Below are positions 1 to 5,319 of a stretch of 5,595 nucleotides of DNA, piece by piece (positions within the stretch are counted from its first letter, which is position 1; the number at the start of each line of letters is the position of its first letter). Position numbers and translations under genes: made by a program. The stretch spans positions 1 to 5,595 of the forward strand of contig JAIOHO010000085.1 in the NCBI GenBank assembly GCA_019912905.1. The letters are read 5' to 3'. This stretch comes from Anaerolineae bacterium (GTDB taxonomy: Bacteria; Chloroflexota; Anaerolineae; Aggregatilineales; Phototrophicaceae). The notes below the pieces were generated by a model. That model searched no databases. It was not told the DNA's origin and worked only from the letters and a program-made list of their open reading frames with translations.

Positions 1-149
1 GCCACATACTGCTGGACCCCGCGCCCCAGACTCATGATGCTGATCACCGCCGCGACACCGATCACCACGCCCAGCACCGTTAGGATGGCACGCAGCCGGT
101 TGAGCAGGAGACTGCCAACGGCAATACGGAATGCCTCAAGAATGTTCAC
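1..149 (-). CDS. MacB/FtsX-type ABC transporter permease, N-terminal fragment
   Basis: This is the first 49 codons of a gene that continues beyond the left edge. The protein begins MNILEAFRIAVGSLLLNRLR, followed by a hydrophobic stretch (about residues 21-39) and SLGRGVQQYV. That is the pattern of MacB/YknZ-type permeases: a short amphipathic cytoplasmic lead, an 'N-R-L-R' turn, then the first transmembrane helix with a TVLGVVIGVAAVI-like core. The family inserts four transmembrane helices plus an extracytoplasmic MacB core domain and works as a dimer with the ATPase. The start is GTG at 149, chosen because a strong AGGAGGG (159-153) lies just upstream and overlaps the TAG stop of the ATPase gene, so the two should be translationally coupled. 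An ATG at 151-149 is followed at once by TGA and cannot be the start. The gap to the ATPase is 8 bp. Family assignment is firm; substrate is unknown. Confidence 0.88.
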   Translation of the reverse strand, partial: MNILEAFRIAVGSLLLNRLRAILTVLGVVIGVAAVISIMSLGRGVQQYV

Positions 150-157
150 ATGCCCTC

Positions 158-1000
158 CTAGGTATATTCCTCTTCGCTGCCGCCGTAGTAGGCTTCGCGG
201 AAGATGCCCTCCAGTTCCTCGGCTTCCGACGGACGTTCGGACTCCCCGGCCACCAGCGGCTCCGCGACCTGACGATCCGCCACGATGTTGCCATCCCGAA
301 TCGTGATGACCCGATTGGTATGGCGCGCGATCCACGGATCGTGGGTGACGAACACCGTCGTGATGCCCTGATCCCGATTCAACTCCTGAAAGATTTGCAT
401 GACTTCCATACCGCTGCGCGAGTCGAGGTTGCCGGTCGGTTCGTCCGCCAGAATCAGCGCCGGTTCGTTGACCAGGGCACGGGCGATGGCGACCCGCTGC
501 TGCTGACCGCCCGACAGCTCGCTGGGCAGGTGATCCAACCGTGCTTCCAACCCGACCGAGGTGAGCGCGGCGGTCGCACGTTTGCGACGTTCCCCCGCCC
601 CGTTGTAAATCAGCGGCAGTTCCACCTGGCGCAGGGCCGAGGTACGCTTGAGCAGATTGAAGCTCTGAAACACGAAGCCGATCTTTTTATTGCGCACCCG
701 CGCCAGATCGCGTTCGTTCAAGCGAGAAACATCCTGACCATCCAGAAAGTATTCGCCGCTGGTCGGTTGGTCGAGCGCGCCCAGAATATTCATCAGCGTG
801 CTTTTGCCGGACCCCGACGGCCCCATGATCGAGACGAACTCACCATGCTGGATCTGGAGGGTGATGCCTTTCAGCACGTCCAGCGTCACCTGCCCCATCT
901 GGTAGGACTTCGTGATGTCGTGAATATCCATGACGGCGGACCCCGTGTGCATCGCAGCCGCCCCATTGGTGTGCCCGGACAGGCTAGACTCGGTCATCAT
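158..1000 (-). CDS. ABC transporter ATP-binding protein, MacB/LolD/YknY type
   Basis: Cytoplasmic nucleotide-binding subunit (280 aa) that powers the export complex by ATP hydrolysis. All catalytic motifs are intact: Walker A GPSGSGKST (residues 60-68), Q-loop FVFQ (109-112), signature LSGGQ (162-166), Walker B ILADE (183-187) with the following PTGNLD D-loop (188-193), and the H-loop histidine in VTHD (H220). The run ITKSYQMG (29-36) and the NILGALDQPTSG region are typical of the MacB/LolD/YknY group. It is longer than the usual 220-240 aa: about 23 extra residues precede the conserved core (which begins near M24, codon 931-929), and an acidic tail occupies about residues 245-280. The gene starts ATGATG; ATG-1 overlaps the TGA of the upstream adaptor by one base. 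GGAGG (1008-1004) is 3 nt from ATG-1 and 6 nt from ATG-2 (997), so the second may be used. The permease follows after 8 bp. Confidence 0.95.
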   Translation of the reverse strand: MMTESSLSGHTNGAAAMHTGSAVMDIHDITKSYQMGQVTLDVLKGITLQIQHGEFVSIMGPSGSGKSTLMNILGALDQPTSGEYFLDGQDVSRLNERDLARVRNKKIGFVFQSFNLLKRTSALRQVELPLIYNGAGERRKRATAALTSVGLEARLDHLPSELSGGQQQRVAIARALVNEPALILADEPTGNLDSRSGMEVMQIFQELNRDQGITTVFVTHDPWIARHTNRVITIRDGNIVADRQVAEPLVAGESERPSEAEELEGIFREAYYGGSEEEYT

Positions 1001-2616
1001 CAGCCTCCAAATCCGCCGGAAGGTGGGCCGCCCGCACCAGGGTCACCACCGCCCGTGCGACCCGCGCCGCCGCCCAGACCGGGAATGCCCAGCCCGATGC
1101 CGCTTTGTTCGGTTGTGTCCTCGCCGCTTGACAGGATGACGATCGTTTGACCGGCATTCACACCGGATAGGATCTGGCTGTCTTCCAGCGTGCGCAAACC
1201 CAGCGTCACCGGCACCGACTGATAGGTGCCCGGGGCGACCTGGACCGTCACGGCAGACTGCTGGGTGGTTCCATCGGTCGTGATGAACCGATTAGGCACT
1301 GTGATCACCTCGTTCAATTCTTCCAGGACGATGGTCGCCACCGTGCTCATGCCCGGTCGCAGGACGGCATCGGTCGGGTCCACCGTGACCTCGGTCGTGT
1401 ACGTCACCAGCTCGCCGGAACTCGTTGGGGCCAGGTCGATGTACGTAATCCGCCCGGTCACCTGGGCATCTGCCAGCGCCTGAACAGCCAGTTGAACGGT
1501 TTGTCCCAGGGAAATCTCGACAATGTCGGTCTCGTCGATACTCAGGCTGACGATAAACTGGCTGAGGTCGATCAGCGTGATGGCCTCCTCGTCTTCCGGG
1601 GGCAGCGAATCGACGGTCAGGTTTTCCGAGGCCACGAACCCATCGAACGGCGCGACCAGCACCGCCTGCTCCAGGGTCTGCTGTGCATTCGCCAGATTAA
1701 GCTGTGCATTTTCGAGATCGATGCTGGCTTTGCGCAGTTCCGCTTCAGACGGGCCGGAGAGCAGCGAATCGAGTTCGGCCTGTGCGCTTTCAAGCTGCGC
1801 GTTGGCCGAAGCCAGCGAACTGGCATCCGGGCCTTCTTCCAGCGTGCCTTGATATTCGACCTCGGCGGCCTGGACGCTCAGTTCCTGATTCTCGACTCCG
1901 GCATTGGTCGAAACTTCCTGGGCATAGGCATTCTCGCCCCGGAATTCCGGGTTAGCCGCCAGGCGCACATCACGGTTAATCTGCGTCTGCCAGAGCTGGT
2001 TCTTCGCCAGTTCAGCTTCCAGCCGAGCGATCTCGACATCGGCAGCGCTTGGTCCCTGGTCGGCTGAACTCAGCGAAGCCTGAGCCGCCTCCACCGACGC
2101 TTCGGCGATCTGGATGTCAATGTCCCGAGCGGGGGCAGTCAGGTGGTCATAAGCTGCCTGTGCTTCCGCCAGGGCAATCTCGGCGCTGGCGATCTGCGCT
2201 TCAAGGTCTGTCGTGTCCAGGCGGGCCAGCACATCGCCCTTGGCGACGATGTCCCCCACTTCGACCGGCACTTCGAGCACCGGGGCTTCAATTGCAAAGG
2301 AGAATGCTTTCTCATCGGCGGGCAGCAGGGACCCCGCCGCCGTCAGCGACACGGACAGATCACCGGTGCCGACCACCAGGGATTCGGCGACGACCGGCGT
2401 TTCTGCCTCGGCTTGATTGGCGGCCTGAGAATTGACGGTTGAGAGTCCGACGCCCACCACCAGGGCCGTGGCCGTGACCATGACGACGGCGCGCAGAAGC
2501 GTGCGTTTGAGGCCTGGTTGGGTGATGCGGCGGGATAACCACCAGACGACGATCCCGATCCCGATCAGCGCCAGAGTTGTGCCCAGAATAAGGGCTGGAA
2601 GTTCTTGATTCATCAT
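1000..2616 (-). CDS. HlyD/MacA/YknX-family adaptor with N-terminal membrane hairpin and Gly-rich tail
   Basis: Membrane-fusion (periplasmic/extracytoplasmic adaptor) protein, 538 aa, predicted to sit outside the membrane and link the permease to downstream partners. In order: two hydrophobic segments (about 8-27 and 42-60) separated by an Arg/Lys-rich loop; first half of the barrel-sandwich (lipoyl-like) domain (about 78-137, with VEVGDIVAKGDVLARLD); a long Ala/Glu/Gln-rich coiled-coil region (about 138-318); second half of the sandwich (AVLVAPFDGFVAS, 318-330); a beta-barrel (about 352-432, LRPGMSTVATI near 419-429); a membrane-proximal domain starting ITVPNRFI (438-445); and a tail (506-538) in which 18 of 33 residues are Gly. 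Most family members have one membrane anchor, so the two-helix N-terminus is unusual. GGAG (2624-2621) precedes tandem ATGs at 2616 and 2613. The gap to the upstream adaptor is 9 bp, and it overlaps the ATPase gene by 1 bp. Confidence 0.92.
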   Translation of the reverse strand: MMNQELPALILGTTLALIGIGIVVWWLSRRITQPGLKRTLLRAVVMVTATALVVGVGLSTVNSQAANQAEAETPVVAESLVVGTGDLSVSLTAAGSLLPADEKAFSFAIEAPVLEVPVEVGDIVAKGDVLARLDTTDLEAQIASAEIALAEAQAAYDHLTAPARDIDIQIAEASVEAAQASLSSADQGPSAADVEIARLEAELAKNQLWQTQINRDVRLAANPEFRGENAYAQEVSTNAGVENQELSVQAAEVEYQGTLEEGPDASSLASANAQLESAQAELDSLLSGPSEAELRKASIDLENAQLNLANAQQTLEQAVLVAPFDGFVASENLTVDSLPPEDEEAITLIDLSQFIVSLSIDETDIVEISLGQTVQLAVQALADAQVTGRITYIDLAPTSSGELVTYTTEVTVDPTDAVLRPGMSTVATIVLEELNEVITVPNRFITTDGTTQQSAVTVQVAPGTYQSVPVTLGLRTLEDSQILSGVNAGQTIVILSSGEDTTEQSGIGLGIPGLGGGAGRTGGGDPGAGGPPSGGFGG

Positions 2617-2625
2617 TGTGCTCCA

Positions 2626-3822
2626 CTAATTCTCAGGTTCGACGACCACTTGCGCGGTCATACCCACACGGATGCGCGGATCGTCTGTCAGGATGGCAAA
2701 GCGCGTATCGTAGTACACGATGTCATCCTCGACCGTGCTCAGCCACGAGACCTGTTCCACCGTCGCGGTGATGTCCAGGTCGGGTAATGCATCCAGAATG
2801 ATGCTCGCAGACATTCCAGAAACAAGTTGGTCCACATCCACTTCATGGACGAGGGCATCCAGCCACAGCCGCGTGTTATCCATAATCTCGATCACCACGG
2901 TGCCGGTGCCAATCGATTCGCCCGGATCGACGTTGACGCGCGTCACGACGCCGGAGATCGGCGCGTAGGCCCGCGTCTTGCGCAGCGTGGATTCCGTCTC
3001 GGTGAGCTGCAACTCGGCACGCTCCACAGCGACTTCCGCACTGTCGATTTCGGCCTGAGTCGGCCCGGCGAGCAGTTCCTGTTTCTGGAGTTGGGCCTGT
3101 TTGATCCTGACCCCTGCCGACCACAAGTTGGAACTGCCTGGGTTTTGCAGGTCTTCCAGTTGCAGGCGCGCGATTTCGAGGTTGAATGAGGCCGCCCCGA
3201 CCGCCGCGTCTTGCAGGGCGATTTCTTCATCCGTGCCGTTCATATTGGCCCGGACCGTGGACGCGGTCTGATAACTATTCAGGGCTTGTTGATAGCGCAG
3301 TTCTCCGGCCTGGAGGTCGGTCGAAGAAACCGAATTAGCCGTCGAACTGTAGGCGGCCTGGGCGCTGGCGATGTTCGCATCGGCCACGCGCAGCGTACTG
3401 TCATCCGGGGGTTCGTACAGTTCATCCAGATTGATCTGGGCACGCTCCAGATTCAAGCGAGCCTGGTCATAAGCAGTTTGAGCGTCGGCGGCATCCAGCC
3501 AGGCCAGCAGATCGCCTTCATTCACAGCATCCCCCGCCGCGACGAGGATCTCGGCCACTTCGCCCGAAACCCGAAAACTGACCTCAGCCGTCTGATTCGC
3601 TTCGACAGTCCCCAGCGCCGTAACCGCCGCTGCGGAGGTCGTGGTTTCTGTATCGACGATGACAGTCTGGTCAAAAGTCGTGGGCGGTGGGGTGCTTTCC
3701 TGTTGAGGCAGGCTTTCGACGGAGATCGCCGACAGGTCCTGATTGCTTCTCACAAATCCCGCCGCGACCGGCACGCTAAACGTGACGAGCATCAGCAATA
3801 ACAGCGCATACTTCACAGACAT
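2626..3822 (-). CDS. HlyD-family adaptor (short form), first gene of the export operon
   Basis: Second membrane-fusion protein, 398 aa from the chosen start. Residues 1-22 (MSVKYALLLLMLVTFSVPVA then AG) form a signal peptide or single N-terminal anchor, with possible cleavage after VAA (19-21). A Pro/Thr-rich linker follows (to about 52). The first half-sandwich spans about 60-110 (VSFRVSGEVAEILVAAGDAV, 81-100), a coiled coil about 112-282, and the second half-sandwich is at AYAPISGVVTRVNVDPGESI (285-304). A beta-barrel runs from about 315 (LWLDALVHEVDVDQL) to RVGMTAQVVV (385-394). The protein ends there and so lacks the C-terminal membrane-proximal domain that the neighbouring adaptor has. 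The start at 3822 is preferred because GGAGG (3835-3831) lies 8 nt upstream and it gives a clean signal sequence; the frame stays open to an ATG at 4014, but that extension has no family character. It differs from the downstream adaptor in sequence and length, so it is not a simple recent duplicate. Confidence 0.9.
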   Translation of the reverse strand: MSVKYALLLLMLVTFSVPVAAGFVRSNQDLSAISVESLPQQESTPPPTTFDQTVIVDTETTTSAAAVTALGTVEANQTAEVSFRVSGEVAEILVAAGDAVNEGDLLAWLDAADAQTAYDQARLNLERAQINLDELYEPPDDSTLRVADANIASAQAAYSSTANSVSSTDLQAGELRYQQALNSYQTASTVRANMNGTDEEIALQDAAVGAASFNLEIARLQLEDLQNPGSSNLWSAGVRIKQAQLQKQELLAGPTQAEIDSAEVAVERAELQLTETESTLRKTRAYAPISGVVTRVNVDPGESIGTGTVVIEIMDNTRLWLDALVHEVDVDQLVSGMSASIILDALPDLDITATVEQVSWLSTVEDDIVYYDTRFAILTDDPRIRVGMTAQVVVEPEN

Positions 3823-3830
3823 CCGGTCAG

Positions 3831-3835
3831 CCTCC
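3831..3835 (-). promoter_or_regulatory. Ribosome binding site fixing the start of the short adaptor
   Basis: On the minus strand GGAGG is followed by an 8-nt spacer and ATG at 3822. This is the only good Shine-Dalgarno match among the in-frame ATGs (4014, 3864, 3822) and it settles the start at the signal peptide. Confidence 0.8.
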
Positions 3836-3862
3836 ACACAAGGGTCATCACAAACTGTCCGC

Positions 3863-3868
3863 ATTATC
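3863..3868 (-). promoter_or_regulatory. Possible -10 box for the four-gene export operon
   Basis: GATAAT on the minus strand (3868-3863) is one base from the TATAAT consensus and lies about 40 nt before the first ATG of the operon, giving an expected transcript start near 3856. At the standard spacing the -35 position (about 3886-3891) reads CCGAAA, a poor match. The promoter may therefore depend on an activator, or may not be a sigma-70 type. It sits just downstream of the phased direct repeats. Confidence 0.4.
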
Positions 3869-3874
3869 GGCAAA

Positions 3875-3919
3875 AAATATGCAGATTTCGGGGAACAAAT
3901 ATGCAGATTCTGTGCAGAA
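3875..3919. repeat. Phased direct repeats and short palindrome upstream of the export operon
   Basis: AAATATGCAGATT occurs twice exactly, at 3875-3887 and 3897-3909, with a 22-bp period (two helical turns). The core TGCAGA occurs a third time at 3913-3918, 11 bp after the second (one turn). The third copy lies inside the interrupted palindrome TTCTG-TG-CAGAA (3908-3919). The elements are AT-rich in a GC-rich background and lie on one face of the helix, covering about -19 to -63 relative to the inferred transcript start. This suggests cooperative binding sites of a regulator of the operon. The regulator is not encoded in the window. The repeats are seen directly; the role is inferred. Confidence 0.5.
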
Positions 3920-3964
3920 CAGGGGCGTGAATTAAGGAGTTGTCTGTCGTTAGCGCGGCCCGAA

Positions 3965-4004
3965 TCGAAACAGAGGAGCCGCACAGGGGGTTTCGAGGTG
4001 CGGC
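3965..4004 (-). terminator. Interleaved stem-loops: weak terminator or pseudoknot-like RNA element
   Basis: Two perfect 7-bp inverted repeats are interlocked. GCCGCAC/GTGCGGC pairs 4004-3998 with 3984-3978, and TCGAAAC/GTTTCGA pairs 3996-3990 with 3971-3965. Read on the minus strand, the first stem has a 13-nt loop and is followed by TCCTCTGTTTCG, a poor U-tract, so it could be a weak terminator for the dehydrogenase gene ending at 4118. If both stems form, the topology is an H-type pseudoknot with connectors of 1, 5 and 6 nt. It lies upstream of the inferred operon promoter, so it would belong to the transcript from the dehydrogenase side. Chance pairing cannot be excluded. Confidence 0.35.
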
Positions 4005-4117
4005 GTAACCTCACATGCAGAAAACCGATCAGCCGACAGCATGGTCACGGCGGACAGATCGCTGCTTGAATCCGCGAATGTCAGTGGAATCAGGCAGCGG
4101 CAGCGCGGTCGGCGGAC

Positions 4118-5035
4118 TTAGGGAGCCTTAAATTGGCTGCTGGTGACATCGATTCCAGTGAGCTGCTCGTAGATTTTGACCACCGCCGCATCATCCTCAC
4201 GACCGAGACCGGCAGCGGATGCCATCATAAAGACCTGATGCGCTGCGGCAGCCAGGGGCAGCGGGAAGCGATTCTCGTGGCCCGTATCCAGGACGATGCC
4301 CAGGTCTTTCACAAAAATATCGACCGCGCTGAGGGGTGAATAGTCGTTTTCCAGCATGTGCGGCACGCGATTCTCGAACATCCAGGAGTTGCCCGCACTC
4401 TTACGGATCACCTCATAGAGCGTGGCCGAGTCCACACCGGCTCTGACGCCCAGCCCGATCGCTTCGGCAGCCGCGGCGATATGCACGCCGCACAGCAGTT
4501 GGTTGATCACCTTGACGGTAGAACCCTGGCCGACTTCCTGGCCCAGATTGAACAGATTCGCGCTGACCGCATCCAGCACCTGTGCCGCTTTTTCGAACGC
4601 GGCGGTCGAACCCGAGGCCATGATGGTCAGGGTGCCATCCGTCGCCCGGACGACTCCGCCGCTCACAGGCGCGTCGATCATGTCATAGCCCAACGCATGC
4701 AGCCGGGTGGAGATGGCGCGCGCATCCGCAGGCATGATCGTGCTGCCGACAATCACGACCGCACCCTGGGGCAGATCCGTGACGGCGCTGCCCGCACCGA
4801 ACAGCACATCCTGCACCTGAGCCGCGTTGACGACCATCAGATACAGGACGTCGGCCCCCTGCGCGGCGGCCTGGGCCGATTCCGCGACCCTGCCGCCTGC
4901 CTCGCCAAACGCACGCAGCGATTGGGGATTGAGGTCGTAGCCCCGCACGTCAAACCCCTGCCGCACAAGCACCTTCGCCATTGCCAGTCCCATTGCACCG
5001 AGACCGATAAAACCGACGGTCGAATTTGTAGTCAT
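4118..5035 (-). CDS. ltnD: L-threonate 2-dehydrogenase-like enzyme (3-hydroxyisobutyrate dehydrogenase family)
   Basis: Soluble cytoplasmic NAD(P)-dependent beta-hydroxyacid dehydrogenase, 305 aa, near the usual 290-305. The Rossmann dinucleotide-binding motif GFIGLGAMGLAMA is at 8-20, with Asp34 (GYDLN) where NAD-preferring enzymes bind the ribose. The substrate loop DAPVSGG is at 121-127 and the catalytic lysine is K175 in GSTVKVINQLL. From memory of the family, VVNAAQV (68-74), the VKVINQLL(x)GVHIA region, AGNSWMFENR (214-223) and VDIFVKDLG (238-246) match the LtnD/YgbJ branch better than true 3-hydroxyisobutyrate dehydrogenase. LtnD oxidises L-threonate to 2-oxo-tetronate. The divergent neighbour is a four-carbon acid sugar kinase, which supports this role. 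Start at 5035: AGGAG (5046-5042) is 6 nt upstream and the Rossmann fold begins at residue 7; a 21-residue extension to 5098 is open but lacks support. D-erythronate or glycerate-type substrates remain possible. Confidence 0.85.
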   Translation of the reverse strand: MTTNSTVGFIGLGAMGLAMAKVLVRQGFDVRGYDLNPQSLRAFGEAGGRVAESAQAAAQGADVLYLMVVNAAQVQDVLFGAGSAVTDLPQGAVVIVGSTIMPADARAISTRLHALGYDMIDAPVSGGVVRATDGTLTIMASGSTAAFEKAAQVLDAVSANLFNLGQEVGQGSTVKVINQLLCGVHIAAAAEAIGLGVRAGVDSATLYEVIRKSAGNSWMFENRVPHMLENDYSPLSAVDIFVKDLGIVLDTGHENRFPLPLAAAAHQVFMMASAAGLGREDDAAVVKIYEQLTGIDVTSSQFKAP

Positions 5036-5041
5036 GTTACG

Positions 5042-5046
5042 CTCCT
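5042..5046 (-). promoter_or_regulatory. Ribosome binding site fixing the dehydrogenase start
   Basis: AGGAG on the minus strand with a 6-nt spacer to ATG at 5035. It selects this ATG over the in-frame upstream ATG at 5098, which lies inside the inverted repeat at 5076-5100 and has no comparable site. Confidence 0.8.
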
Positions 5047-5075
5047 GATCGGTGTCTTCACCTGCTCGCCTGGAC

Positions 5076-5100
5076 AGATGAAGCGGTATCGGCTTCATCT
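5076..5100. promoter_or_regulatory. Perfect 9-bp inverted repeat, probable operator or leader hairpin
   Basis: AGATGAAGC (5076-5084) and GCTTCATCT (5092-5100) are exact reverse complements separated by 7 bp, with half-site centres 16 bp apart. It lies 41-65 bp upstream of the dehydrogenase ATG in the divergent spacer. As DNA it resembles a site for a dimeric repressor; as RNA on the minus strand it would form a 9-bp stem with a 7-nt loop in the leader. There is no U-tract, so an intrinsic terminator is unlikely. Confidence 0.55.
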
Positions 5101-5169
5101 CGGCGTGGCAGTTTGCCAGTCTTCCAAGTCATGATCCTGGGCACGACGGTGCGCAGGGTCACGAGGTTC

Positions 5170-5175
5170 ACTATA
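5170..5175 (-). promoter_or_regulatory. Possible -10 box for the dehydrogenase gene
   Basis: TATAGT on the minus strand (5175-5170) matches the -10 consensus at 5 of 6 bases. No convincing -35 is found at 16-18 bp (TGTGAG at 17). The transcript would start near 5163 and carry a leader of about 128 nt containing the 5076-5100 inverted repeat, which would then lie downstream of the start site, in a position for repression by blocking. Confidence 0.35.
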
Positions 5176-5213
5176 CCGTATCGGCAGGAACGCTCACACC
5201 CAATGGCCTGCAT

Positions 5214-5244
5214 TTGTCTTTCCGATTGGGCGCAGATTTGCTAT
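5214..5244 (+). promoter_or_regulatory. Weak promoter candidate for the acid sugar kinase
   Basis: TTGTCT (5214-5219) and TGCTAT (5239-5244) are separated by 19 bp, longer than the ideal 17. Both hexamers match consensus at 4 of 6 positions. The placement, about 75 bp before the kinase ATG, is reasonable, but the match is weak and could be chance. Confidence 0.25.
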
Positions 5245-5266
5245 CGTTACTGACCATGCGGGAGGC

Positions 5267-5279
5267 TGATCAGCGATCA
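5267..5279. promoter_or_regulatory. Short palindrome in the kinase leader
   Basis: TGATC-AGC-GATCA is a 5-bp inverted repeat with a 3-bp centre, lying between the candidate promoter and the kinase ribosome binding site. It could be a second operator in the divergent spacer. It does not share sequence with the 5076-5100 repeat, and a site this short is easily fortuitous. Confidence 0.25.
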
Positions 5280-5319
5280 CAAAAATGTGCGGGCCTAAAT
5301 CGACAAAGGAAAAGAAACG

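Noticed and set aside
131..1150. A 339-codon plus-strand open frame antisense to the ATPase gene
   Set aside because: Its translation has no domain character and is Arg/His/Pro-rich, as expected for an antisense shadow in GC-rich DNA; the opposite strand carries every ABC ATPase motif.
3823..4014. A 64-residue N-terminal extension of the short adaptor to the ATG at 4014
   Set aside because: It would bury the signal peptide, encodes a Cys/Arg-rich sequence with no adaptor similarity, and would place the promoter-like repeats in coding sequence. The GGAGG at 3835-3831 supports the start at 3822.
4048..4117. CGGCGGAC repeated at 4048-4055 and 4110-4117
   Set aside because: An 8-bp GC-rich direct repeat 62 bp apart is expected by chance here and has no associated structure.
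5036..5098. A 21-residue extension of the dehydrogenase to the ATG at 5098
   Set aside because: The ATG lies inside the inverted repeat and the Rossmann fold starts immediately after the 5035 start, which has a well-placed AGGAG.
4358..5134. A 258-codon plus-strand open frame antisense to the dehydrogenase
   Set aside because: Arg/His-rich shadow of a well-supported ltnD-like gene, with no recognisable domain and no plausible ribosome binding site noticed.
5285..5287. An ATG at 5285 downstream of a GGAGG (5261-5265), as a possible leader peptide or alternative kinase start
   Set aside because: The ribosome binding site is 19 nt away, the frame differs from the kinase, and the encoded sequence has no recognisable character.
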